Shown here: positions 41,672-49,937 of the stretch, piece after piece
Layout: the number at the start of each line of letters is the position of its first letter
How positions within the stretch are numbered: the first letter of the stretch is position 1
Made by a program: the position numbers and the translations under genes
Source: Acidobacteria bacterium Mor1
GTDB taxonomy: Bacteria; Acidobacteriota; Polarisedimenticolia; Polarisedimenticolales; Polarisedimenticolaceae
Assembly (NCBI GenBank): GCA_001664505.1
Contig: CP011806.1
Location: forward strand, 2,783,263-2,847,262
Length of the DNA: 64,000 nucleotides
Direction: 5' to 3'
Notes under the pieces: model-generated
Database searches by the model: none
What the model saw: only the letters and a program-made list of their open reading frames with translations
Told to the model about the DNA's origin: nothing

Positions 41672-44600
41672 ATGTTCCAGGGGCTTCGTCGGATCGCGTT
41701 CGTCTCCCTTTGTCTGGCCGCGGCCACGGCCGCTCAGGCCGGCGCCGAGCTGCAGTTGAAAGCCGGATCCTTCGATCCGACGCGCCAGCTTCCTGCAGTC
41801 CCCGCCGAACTACGCCTGAGCGATAGCGAGCGGTCGGCCAGCGGCGTACGCATCCTGCAGTTCGACCGGATTCCTGACGAGACGATCCGCGCCGCCATCG
41901 AACGCAGAGGTGGACGGGTACTCGACTACCTGCCCGACAACGCCCTGCTGGTGCGCCTCCCGGCCGGCGCCCTGAGTCGAATCTCCGAACTCGAAGCGCT
42001 GCGCTGGAACGGCGTGCTCGAACCTGCCTGGAAACTCTCCGACCGCCTGAGCCTCGACCCGGCCACCGACGAAGGAAACGCCGAGACTCCGACTCGCGTG
42101 ATCGTCGATCTGTGGCGCGACGTCGACTCCGCCGCGATCCGTCCTGCGATGGAATCGGTCGGCCTCACGGTGATCAACGTCTGGACCAACCACGGACTGC
42201 GCCGCGCGGTGGTCGAAGGGAACCCGGCCCAGCTGCGCGCCGCCGCCCGGCTGACCGACGTCGGCTGGATCGAACCGGTGCCGCAATTGACCATGCGCAA
42301 CGCCACGACCAGCTGGGTGATGCAGAGCTTCCAGACCAACTTCCGGCCGATCTGGGATCAGGGGCTCCATGGTGAGGGGCAGATCCTCGGCAACATCGAC
42401 GGCCGCCTCGATATGGATTCCTGCTACTTCGACGACAACGGCGAGCTTCCGGGGCCGCTGCACCGAAAGGTGGTGGCCTACCGTTCTAGCAGCGGCTTCG
42501 GCGCCGACAACCACGGGACCCACACCGTCGGCACCATGGTCGGCGACACCGGCGTGCCCGGCGAGTTCGACGCCGAGGACGGCAACGCCTACGCGGCGAA
42601 GGTCAGCTTCGGCAACGTCAACGACGTGACCGGCTTCGGCGGCGCTCCCTCCAACCTGCTGCAGTACCTCAACGACGCTCACGCCGACGGCGCCCGGGTC
42701 CACGGCAACTCCTGGGGAGATGACGGCACCACCAACTACACCGGCTGGAGTCACGACATCGACGAGTTCTCCTGGAATAACGAGGACAGCCTGGTGGTCT
42801 TCGCCGTGACCAACGGCGGCTCGTTGCGCACCCCGGAGAACGCCAAGAACGTGCTGGCCGTCGGCGCCACCCAGCGGGGCAACGGCGCCAACAGCCACTG
42901 TAGCGGCGGCGACGGTCCGACCAGCGATGGCCGGCGCAAGCCGGAGATCTACACGCCCGGGTGCAGCACCCTGTCCGCGGCAGCGGGCCAGGCCTGCGAC
43001 GTGCGCGCCTCGACCGGCACCAGCATGGCCTGCCCGGCGATCAGCGCCGCCGGCGCCCTGGTGCGCCAGTACTTCACCGAAGGCTGGTACCCGACGGGAC
43101 AGAAGTTCGCGACCGACTCCCGCAACCCGACCGGCGCCATGGTCAAGGCGGTGCTGATCAACGGCGCCGTGGACATGACCGGCGTGTCCGGCTACCCCAG
43201 CAATCGGGAAGGCTGGGGGCGACTGGTGCTCGATCGCCCGCTCTACTTCGACGGCGACAGCCGCGACCTGGTCTGGATCGACGACGTACGCCGCGCCGAT
43301 GGGCTGAGCACCGGCCAGAGCGTGTCCTACAGCCTCGACGTGACCGGCACCGCCGAAGATCTGCGCATCACCCTGAACTTTACCGAGCCGCCGGCTGCCC
43401 TGCAGGCCGCCACCGCCACGATCAACAACCTCGATCTGGTGGCCGAGGCGCCTGACGGCACGATCTACCTGGGCAACGTCATGTCCGGCGGCCAATCGGT
43501 TCCCGGCGGCACGACCGACGGCATCAACAACCTGGAGCAGATCATCCTCGACGCGCCCCAGACCGGCGTCTGGACCATCACCGTCGAGGCGGATTCGGTG
43601 CCTGTGGGCCCGCAGGGTTTCGCCCTGGTGGCCAGCGGTGAGCTCGGCACCCTCAGCGGCGGGCCCCGTCTGCGCAAGGTGGCCGACCGCCCCATCGATC
43701 CGCTGGGCAACGCCGACGACGGCCTCGATCCCGGCGAGACCCTGGAGCTGGCCATCTCCCAGAAGAACTTCGGCCTGATCGACGGCACCGGGGTGCAAGG
43801 CACGCTGAAGGCGGTCGATCCGGATCTCGTGCGCATCACCCGGACCCAGGCGAACTGGCCCGATGTCGTCTCCGGCGGCACCGCCGAGAGCGCCGCCCCG
43901 CACTTCGAGATGATCGTTTCTCCCGACGTGGAGTGCGGATCGAGTCTGGCCTTCGAACTCGAAACCTCCACCGCCGAAGCGGAATCCGACACCCAGAGCT
44001 TCACCATCGAGATCCCCCCGGTGGATCAGGCCTTCATCCAGGAAGCAGGCGCCGAAATCCCGGCGTTGACGCCGGACCCGATTCTCTCGGTACTGTCGGT
44101 CAGTGCCGAGGCGACCATCGCCGAACTGGATGTGTCGGTCGCGATCACCCACTGGCGGGGCAGCGAGCTGATCGTCGAGCTGACCTCGCCCGAAGGCACC
44201 ACCGTGCGGCTTCACAACCAGACGCCCGGCACCGCCAACGGTCTGGAAGTGCGCTACGACCTGGACCGGCAACCCGACGGACCGGGCACCATGGCGGACT
44301 TCATCGGCGAGGAACTCAACGGAGAGTGGACCCTCGCCATCACCGACGCCAATCTCGGACAGGGGCAATCGGGCAGCCTCAACCGCTGGGAGCTCCACGT
44401 CGAGACCGTAGACGGCTTCGGTTGCGATCCGTTCAGCTGCACCGATCCGGTCCCCGGCCCGGTCGACGACGAGTCCTTCCGGGTCAGCGCCACCGGCGGT
44501 GATCTGGAGTTCTCCTGGAACGCGGTATCGGGCGCCGGCGGCTACCACGTGCTGGAGCAGGCTGCGCCCCAGTTCGACGATCCGCTGTTCACCGGCGGCA

Positions 44601-44704
44601 CCGACGGCGCGACGACGTTGACGATCCCCGGCGGCCGCAGCGGCGCGGGCATCACGTACTACATCGTGCGCGCGACCAACAGCTGCGGCTGGGAAGGGCC
44701 CTAG
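41672..44704 (+). CDS. Large secreted subtilase (S8) with C-terminal proprotein-convertase P domain
   Basis: 1010 residues. Signal peptide (RIAFVSLCLAAATAAQAGAE), a long propeptide (to about 225), then an S8 domain of the KP-43/fervidolysin-like type: D243 in GNIDGRLDMDSC (the usual D-T/S-G has G), H281 in NHGTHTVG and S451 in GTSMACPAIS, with NGG oxyanion Asn region FAVTNGG. A jelly-roll/CARDB-like stretch spans about 540-790. Residues about 790-915 carry the P-domain signature (LIVELTSPEGTTVRLHN, FIGEELNGEWTLAITD). A final FN3-like segment ends SCGWEGP. It would be a secreted protease. The GGGGGG near the ATG may serve as Shine-Dalgarno. Confidence 0.9.
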   Translation: MFQGLRRIAFVSLCLAAATAAQAGAELQLKAGSFDPTRQLPAVPAELRLSDSERSASGVRILQFDRIPDETIRAAIERRGGRVLDYLPDNALLVRLPAGALSRISELEALRWNGVLEPAWKLSDRLSLDPATDEGNAETPTRVIVDLWRDVDSAAIRPAMESVGLTVINVWTNHGLRRAVVEGNPAQLRAAARLTDVGWIEPVPQLTMRNATTSWVMQSFQTNFRPIWDQGLHGEGQILGNIDGRLDMDSCYFDDNGELPGPLHRKVVAYRSSSGFGADNHGTHTVGTMVGDTGVPGEFDAEDGNAYAAKVSFGNVNDVTGFGGAPSNLLQYLNDAHADGARVHGNSWGDDGTTNYTGWSHDIDEFSWNNEDSLVVFAVTNGGSLRTPENAKNVLAVGATQRGNGANSHCSGGDGPTSDGRRKPEIYTPGCSTLSAAAGQACDVRASTGTSMACPAISAAGALVRQYFTEGWYPTGQKFATDSRNPTGAMVKAVLINGAVDMTGVSGYPSNREGWGRLVLDRPLYFDGDSRDLVWIDDVRRADGLSTGQSVSYSLDVTGTAEDLRITLNFTEPPAALQAATATINNLDLVAEAPDGTIYLGNVMSGGQSVPGGTTDGINNLEQIILDAPQTGVWTITVEADSVPVGPQGFALVASGELGTLSGGPRLRKVADRPIDPLGNADDGLDPGETLELAISQKNFGLIDGTGVQGTLKAVDPDLVRITRTQANWPDVVSGGTAESAAPHFEMIVSPDVECGSSLAFELETSTAEAESDTQSFTIEIPPVDQAFIQEAGAEIPALTPDPILSVLSVSAEATIAELDVSVAITHWRGSELIVELTSPEGTTVRLHNQTPGTANGLEVRYDLDRQPDGPGTMADFIGEELNGEWTLAITDANLGQGQSGSLNRWELHVETVDGFGCDPFSCTDPVPGPVDDESFRVSATGGDLEFSWNAVSGAGGYHVLEQAAPQFDDPLFTGGTDGATTLTIPGGRSGAGITYYIVRATNSCGWEGP

Positions 44705-44722
44705 GCCTCCCCTGACGGAGGC
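44705..44722. terminator. Short palindrome between convergent subtilase and MopE-like genes
   Basis: GCCTCC at 44705-44710 pairs with GGAGGC at 44717-44722 around CCTGAC. It lies immediately after the subtilase stop and 30 bases from the other stop. No T-run follows, so this is a weak bidirectional terminator candidate. Confidence 0.3.
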
Positions 44723-44752
44723 GGCCGGCTCGGAACAGTCGACTCGGAACTG

Positions 44753-47653
44753 CTAGGGACAGGCTCCGGCGGAGCCGGCGACACCGGCGTCGCGGGACAT
44801 CTGCTGTGCCGGGCCGCCGCTGTCGTAGGTCCCCGGGCAGGCGTCGGTCGCCGCCGCGACGAAGTAGATGAACCCGCCGCCGACGGCAGGAGCCGCGCCG
44901 TCCGAGGCCTCCGGTTGGAGACCGTCGTCCAGCAGGCAGTCGGTGGTCGCCAGCGCAAAGTCGCCGCCGCTGCTGCGCAAAGTGGAAAGATCGCCGCGCT
45001 GAAGGTCGAATCGTTCTCCGGCGACGGCGTTCCAGACCAGCATGGTCTTGTCCGCGAAGGTGAGCCCTTCCACCGGCAGCTCGTCGGCGACGAGGCCGTC
45101 ACAGTTCCCGTCCTCACCGTCGTTGCAGACCTCGGGAGCGCCGGGGTAGCGGGAGATATCGTCAGGAGCGCAGTCGTTGAGGCAGGATCCGTCGAAGTCC
45201 GAGTCGATCTCCCCGCAGCAGCCGATCTCCTGGACATGCATACCCACCCCGGCGTGGTGCCAGCCGACGAGCCAACGGCTCCCGGTCCAGCGGACATCGA
45301 TCCGCGCGAAGCGCGTCGATCCTCCGGAATCACCGGCGAGAAAACGTCCTCCGATCCCGGGCAGGTAGTTGCCGTCAGAGTTCAACAGGAAGGCCTCGAC
45401 GCCGTCGGTGGTGGTCCACACCAGGAGGTAGCGGTCTCCGTTGTAGCCGAACGCAGCACCGCTGCGCGCCTCGATACCCATCTCGGTTCTCCAGATCCGA
45501 TTGAGTTGAGGATCGAGGTGTTCGATGCGCACGTCGTAGGTGATCACGTATCCGCGGCCGTCCCAGTCGATACGGACAGGGGTGCTGCCGAACTGGCCGA
45601 TGACATACGCCGCTCCGACCGGTTCCCCCTGGGCCGAGAAGCGCTGCACCACCACCTCGTTGGCGATGGAGCCCCGGTAGATCATCGCGTACTCGCTGCC
45701 GGACCAGGCGACGTCGGCTGCGCTGGCATCCACGTCGAACGCGGTCGCCGGAAACGGAGTCCCCTCGGCGGAAAGAAGCCGGAAGAAGGCCTGAACCCCC
45801 GCCGGCCCGCCGGGGTTGGCCAGATAGCTCAGCCCGTAGCCGTTCCCGCTCCAGGCGAACTCGAAGGCGGATACCGAGAGGTTGGTGCCGTTGTCGCTGA
45901 GGTCCACCACGACCGACGGGCGGGTTTCGGCGCCCTGTAGATCGAGAAAACGCAACCGCAGGTCCGTTCCGTTCTCGCGGATCGCCACGGTGAATCCATC
46001 GGGATGCGCTTCGATACGAGGAATGGGAATCGAGCCGGCTGCGGGCCAGACCACCGGCTGCCCGACTGCGCTCCCCTCCACGTCCAGGAGCTGGAAGACC
46101 GTTTGCCGCCCGGCAGGGGTGATGTCCTCGCGCACCGATCCGAAGGTCGAGCCGTTCCAGGCCAGATCTACGTCGGAGGCGTCGGTCAGGCCCGGTGAGA
46201 TGTGCAGCTTCGCCGGCAGCACGCTGTCGATGTCGACGCAGTCGGCCACGCAGCCGTCATCGATCTGCTGATCGCAGTTCTCGTCGAACCCATCGCAGGT
46301 TTCCAGGGCACCTGGAAAGACCGATGCTCTGCCGTCGTCGCAATCGGTCTCGCAGCGGTCGAAGCCGTCTCCGTCCAGATCTCCGCAACAAAGGCCGTCG
46401 ACGAAACGGACCTCGCTTGCGGCCGGGTCGACGAACGCCAGCGCCGGAGAACTTCCGGACCAGGCAACTCCTGCGTCCGACAGGGCGGATCCCGCGGAAC
46501 TCTGCACCCGGCCGGCCTCCACCACCGTTGCATCGGGAGAGATCCGGGCGAGCAGCAGTTCTTCCACACCTCCGGCGGCAGGCTCGGAGATCCAGGAGAC
46601 CAGCGCCTCGCCACCGGTGGCCGCCACCGCGGGACCGCGATCATCGGTCGTCGCCGTGCCGACCGCAAAGGCTCCGCTGCCCAGGTCACTCCCGGCGGCA
46701 TCCACCACCAGGGCGTAGACCCCCGGTGTTCCGTCCCGATCATCTTCCCAGACCACCACGTAGCGGTCGTCGAGCCAGACGATCTGCGGCCGCGTCGACT
46801 CACCCGGCGCGTCGGTCAACGGCACCTCGTCACCGAGAGGCGCCAGGGCGCTGTCGAAGGCGCGGAAGTAGATCTCGTTGCGGCCACTACGGTCGTCCTG
46901 CCAGACGACACCGTAGCTCGCCCCGTTGAAGACGATGGCCGGGTGACGGGCGGAACCGCTGCCGAGGGAAACCTGGGTGCGCCCGGGATCGGCGACGCCC
47001 GTGTCGGCAACCCGCTGCAGGTAAACCTCATGATCCCCGGCCACGCCCTGGGCGTAGACCACCGCCCAGTCGTTGCCGCCGAAGGCGGCCGCCGGGTCGA
47101 GGCCGTCCTGGGTCGCGTCGCTGGTCAGCTGCACTTCGAGGGCGAGGAAGGCCACGCAGCAACGGGTAAAGTGAACCTGCGGGCGTCCGCTGCGTTCATC
47201 GACCCACAGGATCAGGCGGGACTCCCCTGTCGAGGAGACGGCAGGATCGCCGGAGCTCGACGGGTGGATCGAAACACGGCTGAGGTCGGCGAGAGGATTG
47301 CCCGCGAAGTCGACCTCCTGCAGGTAGATCTCCGGGTTGCCGTCCCGGGAGTCGACCCAGACCAGATCGTAGCCGGTGGTGGTGTGCACGATCTGCACGT
47401 TCGACGGGACGACGGAACCGGCGCGGATCACCCGCTCGGCCTCGGGACGTGTCGCGGGGCAGGTCCGGGAGCAGCCCTCGTCGACGATGTCGTCACAGTC
47501 GTTGTCGAAGCCGTCGCAGACCTCGGCGGCACCGTCGAAGATCAGTTCGTTGCCGTCGTTACAGTCCAGCGGCCAGGCCACGACGTCCAGGTCGATGGCC
47601 CAGGCGCCGGCGGACACACACACCGACAACGAAAACAGGAGCAGCCGCTTCAT
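44753..47653 (-). CDS. Secreted MopE-like metal-motif protein 1 with beta-propeller-like repeats
   Basis: 966 residues from ATG 47653, where a signal peptide begins (MKRLLLFSLSVCVSAGAWA). Three Cys/Asp-rich units of the MopE type occur: residues 30-62 (DCNDG, then AEVCDGFDNDCDDIVDEGC), one in the middle (DGFDRCETDCDDG, then LETCDGFDENCDQQIDDGC) and one near the end (DGSCLNDCAPDD, then CNDGEDGNCDG). They resemble the copper/calcium-binding motif of Methylococcus MopE. Between them two stretches of about 40-60-residue repeats with W-x-G/D-x-x-Y/F-x-x-x-W (e.g. WNGSTFGSV, WSGSEYAMIY) suggest two beta-propellers. The C-terminal ~100 residues (GERFDLQRGDLSTLRSSGGD, ending GSAGACP) are shared with MopE-like protein 2. 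Surface location is inferred. Confidence 0.8.
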   Translation of the reverse strand: MKRLLLFSLSVCVSAGAWAIDLDVVAWPLDCNDGNELIFDGAAEVCDGFDNDCDDIVDEGCSRTCPATRPEAERVIRAGSVVPSNVQIVHTTTGYDLVWVDSRDGNPEIYLQEVDFAGNPLADLSRVSIHPSSSGDPAVSSTGESRLILWVDERSGRPQVHFTRCCVAFLALEVQLTSDATQDGLDPAAAFGGNDWAVVYAQGVAGDHEVYLQRVADTGVADPGRTQVSLGSGSARHPAIVFNGASYGVVWQDDRSGRNEIYFRAFDSALAPLGDEVPLTDAPGESTRPQIVWLDDRYVVVWEDDRDGTPGVYALVVDAAGSDLGSGAFAVGTATTDDRGPAVAATGGEALVSWISEPAAGGVEELLLARISPDATVVEAGRVQSSAGSALSDAGVAWSGSSPALAFVDPAASEVRFVDGLCCGDLDGDGFDRCETDCDDGRASVFPGALETCDGFDENCDQQIDDGCVADCVDIDSVLPAKLHISPGLTDASDVDLAWNGSTFGSVREDITPAGRQTVFQLLDVEGSAVGQPVVWPAAGSIPIPRIEAHPDGFTVAIRENGTDLRLRFLDLQGAETRPSVVVDLSDNGTNLSVSAFEFAWSGNGYGLSYLANPGGPAGVQAFFRLLSAEGTPFPATAFDVDASAADVAWSGSEYAMIYRGSIANEVVVQRFSAQGEPVGAAYVIGQFGSTPVRIDWDGRGYVITYDVRIEHLDPQLNRIWRTEMGIEARSGAAFGYNGDRYLLVWTTTDGVEAFLLNSDGNYLPGIGGRFLAGDSGGSTRFARIDVRWTGSRWLVGWHHAGVGMHVQEIGCCGEIDSDFDGSCLNDCAPDDISRYPGAPEVCNDGEDGNCDGLVADELPVEGLTFADKTMLVWNAVAGERFDLQRGDLSTLRSSGGDFALATTDCLLDDGLQPEASDGAAPAVGGGFIYFVAAATDACPGTYDSGGPAQQMSRDAGVAGSAGACP

Positions 47654-47798
47654 ATCCCCCCCGGATGAGCGAACAGGCTGCCCTGAGAATACGACCGGGA
47701 TCGGCCCGGGAAAAGGGGTTTCGGAGCGACAGTTTGGATATCTCACCGCCGCCCGGGCTAGCGGGCGGCGGTGAAATCCGTTGTCGTTGCGCGCCGGA

Positions 47799-48773
47799 TC
47801 ACAGCGCGAGGTACCAGAATTCCGGTCCCTCTCGACGCCAGCTCCGGCGCCGGCGTACGCCCCGCTTCGTGCGCTCGAGGAAGCGAGGAAGCCCTCGGCG
47901 ACGGGTGAAGCCGAGCTTCTTCGGCAACCCCTCGTAGAGGGAGAACGGCGGGCCCCAGTCTTCGTCGAGGCCCTTGAGCCGCGAGCCCCACAGCGACGTG
48001 TGGTAGTAGATCTCGCGGATGCCCAGTCGCTCCCGCAAGAACCACACCGCCGCACTGAGCATCGCCTCGGCCCAGAAGCTCCGGTGGTTCTTCAGTACCT
48101 CGTCGACGTAGCGGTAGAGTTCCCGGGGACGGCAGCGGGTGTCCCAGAACAGGCTCTCGACCCGTCGACGCAGCCTCTGCGAACGCCGGCCGTGGTACGA
48201 ACGCACCGTCTTCACTCCGTGGTCTGCCTTGCGCAACCAATCGTTCTGCACCTCCTCGATCAGGGCCTCCCCCTGTTCCAGGTCCAGATCGATACGAGAC
48301 CAGGCCAGGGTCTGGCGCCCCTTCTTGTGCACCGGGTGGCTGTAGCTGCCGAACGGAGAACAGCGGCCCGGCTTGACCAGCGAGCGGAACTGCCGGTCGT
48401 GCTCGGCGCTGAAGTTCATCTGCAGCACGAGGTTCCAGCCGGGCCGGCTGGTCTGCCACCAGGTGTCCCGATCGGCCTCACCCCAGGAGTCCAGCGTCAG
48501 GCGATACCACTCGCAGGGATCGTCCCAGACCAGGTCCAGGTCTCCGACCCGCAGGGGCGCACCGTGGGCGTCCCTTACCGCCTGCTGCAGGATCGGCTTG
48601 CGCATCAACCGCTCGGCCAGCCCCCCGGCACTCGGCCGCAGGACCTGATCGGCTGCGGCGTCGCCGTAGGCCATACCCAGTAACAGCGGCGCATAGCGGC
48701 CGGCGTAGTAGGGGAAGACCATCTTTTCTCCCCCGAGTTCCTTCAGGATGTCGGTCAATAGTTCTTTGTTCAT
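47799..48773 (-). CDS. Cytosolic protein of unknown function with EVQxDW motif
   Basis: 324 residues from ATG 48773 (ATG 48785 would add four). No signal peptide. It begins MNKELLTDILKELGGEKMVF and is rich in Trp, Arg and Tyr. Two features stand out: ALIEEVQNDWLRKADHGVKT in the middle, and IREIYYHTSLWGSRLKG then PFSLYEGLPKKLGF near the end. The pair E-(V/I)-Q-(S/N)-D-W plus a Y-x-x-x-(L/P)-x-K-x-(L/G)-F end resembles a domain seen in phage and polymorphic-toxin 'large polyvalent' proteins. That comparison is from memory and tentative. Strongly basic C-terminus (ERTKRGVRRRRSWRREG). It lies alone between MopE-like 1 and an intergenic region of about 330 bases. Confidence 0.55.
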   Translation of the reverse strand: MNKELLTDILKELGGEKMVFPYYAGRYAPLLLGMAYGDAAADQVLRPSAGGLAERLMRKPILQQAVRDAHGAPLRVGDLDLVWDDPCEWYRLTLDSWGEADRDTWWQTSRPGWNLVLQMNFSAEHDRQFRSLVKPGRCSPFGSYSHPVHKKGRQTLAWSRIDLDLEQGEALIEEVQNDWLRKADHGVKTVRSYHGRRSQRLRRRVESLFWDTRCRPRELYRYVDEVLKNHRSFWAEAMLSAAVWFLRERLGIREIYYHTSLWGSRLKGLDEDWGPPFSLYEGLPKKLGFTRRRGLPRFLERTKRGVRRRRSWRREGPEFWYLAL

Positions 48774-48785
48774 GATCCGTTTCAT

Positions 48786-49111
48786 TTCGGGACAGAGAGA
48801 TGCACAGGCGATCGCTGGATCGCAGGGCGACCCTGGATCACCGAATGCGCGCACGGCGGCGCGATCGATGCAGGTCATCGATCAGGTGTTGCTGTGGAAT
48901 CGGAAGTCGGCGCAGGACGCCGGCGGATCAACCGTGCTCGGATAGAGCTCCGGATTTACGAATGGCGGAGAGCGATGCGCACCCGCACGAATCCGCCGGC
49001 ACAACGTGCGCCGCGCTAAATCGCTTTGGGTTGAAATGCATCATCGCTTCTACCTCGGAAAGAGTTGGCGATGTTGTAGCAGATCGGTGCGGCGCCGGCC
49101 AGATCGCTCGC
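48786..49111. other. Intergenic region with no recognisable gene
   Basis: About 326 bases between the EVQxDW protein start and the stop of the upstream minus-strand gene. Slightly richer in A+T around 49015-49075. The downstream frame remains open for about 30 residues but reads as Cys/Ala/Pro-rich filler. No promoter pair, tRNA or hairpin of note was found. Confidence 0.4.
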
Positions 49112-49876
49112 TCACTCAGCGAGTTCGATCGCCGACGGCGCGATATTCTCGAACATACGAAACACGTAGGGCGAGGCCAGGATCGCTGCGAACAACTCTC
49201 GTTCCTCGAAGGAATTCAGCTCACCCAGCTGCAACGCAACCGATCGGTGACCGTCGATCACCGGACCCAGGGAATAGGACCGTACGTAGCTGGGCGTCTT
49301 TCCGTCGGAACCGCGCCCGAGAGCATCATGCTGAAAGGCCTCGATCTCGGCGGGGTCTGTATCCGGGTGAAACAACACGACCACGTCGGCGACCACGTCC
49401 GGCCCCAACTTCACGACTCTTCGTTTGCTCTTCTCATACCACTCACGGGAGCCCGAACTACGGGCCGTGAGACACTTCCAGGCGTCTCCTCGCAGCACCC
49501 AAACATCCAGTGCAGAGTAGACCTTCGTAAAGCTACGACCCTGCCAGTTCCCGCGCATCGTCACCGACGCGTAGACGAGAGCGGTATCTCCGGAGCGATG
49601 AATCGAGACGTTGTCGCGAGCAATCTCACGGACATCGCTCGGCAGTTGCTTGAGCAGTGCGATGAGCTGGGGTCCGGTCGCGCCGTCGAGGATGAATTCG
49701 TCCGCCATCATCGGCGCGAGGTCATCGAATTTCCCCTCGGTGAAGGCAAGATCCCAGGCGCGAACCTGACGACGCAGGTCATCCTCAGACCCGGCACCGA
49801 CTTCAGGCTGGTCGGCCCATCCCGTGGTTGCGCAGGTAATCCCGAACACGACGAGGACCCACAGAGAACGGCGCAT
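49112..49876 (-). CDS. Secreted NTF2/DUF4440-like protein
   Basis: 254 residues from ATG 49876, with GGGAG upstream and a signal peptide (MRRSLWVLVVFGITCATTGW). Residues about 35-140 look like an NTF2/SnoaL-type fold: LRRQVRAWDLAFTEGKFDDL, MMADEFILDG, VYASVTMRGNWQGRSFTKV and DVWVLRGDAWKCLTARSS. Such domains in secreted DUF4440 proteins bind small ligands or stabilise multimers. The C-terminal 100 residues are unassigned (WYEKSKRRVVKLGPDVVADV...). It lies 61 bases downstream of ileS on the same strand and may be transcribed with it. Confidence 0.7.
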   Translation of the reverse strand: MRRSLWVLVVFGITCATTGWADQPEVGAGSEDDLRRQVRAWDLAFTEGKFDDLAPMMADEFILDGATGPQLIALLKQLPSDVREIARDNVSIHRSGDTALVYASVTMRGNWQGRSFTKVYSALDVWVLRGDAWKCLTARSSGSREWYEKSKRRVVKLGPDVVADVVVLFHPDTDPAEIEAFQHDALGRGSDGKTPSYVRSYSLGPVIDGHRSVALQLGELNSFEERELFAAILASPYVFRMFENIAPSAIELAE

Positions 49877-49937
49877 GGAGTGCTCCCTCGCGATAGAAAG
49901 TCCTCGCAAACCTACCACTGAACCAGCCTCCGCTGTC

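Noticed and set aside
41810-44548. 912-codon open frame antisense to the P-domain subtilase
   Set aside because: The sense strand encodes a complete S8 protease; the antisense product lacks any recognisable domain and is low-complexity.
41672-44704. Inactive subtilase because the D-T/S-G motif reads D-G-R
   Set aside because: The Asp itself (D243), H281 and S451 are all present in good context, so the domain is probably active.
46202-47668. 488-codon plus-strand frame antisense to MopE-like protein 1
   Set aside because: No signal, no domain, and it covers the region whose minus strand encodes MopE motifs and a signal peptide.
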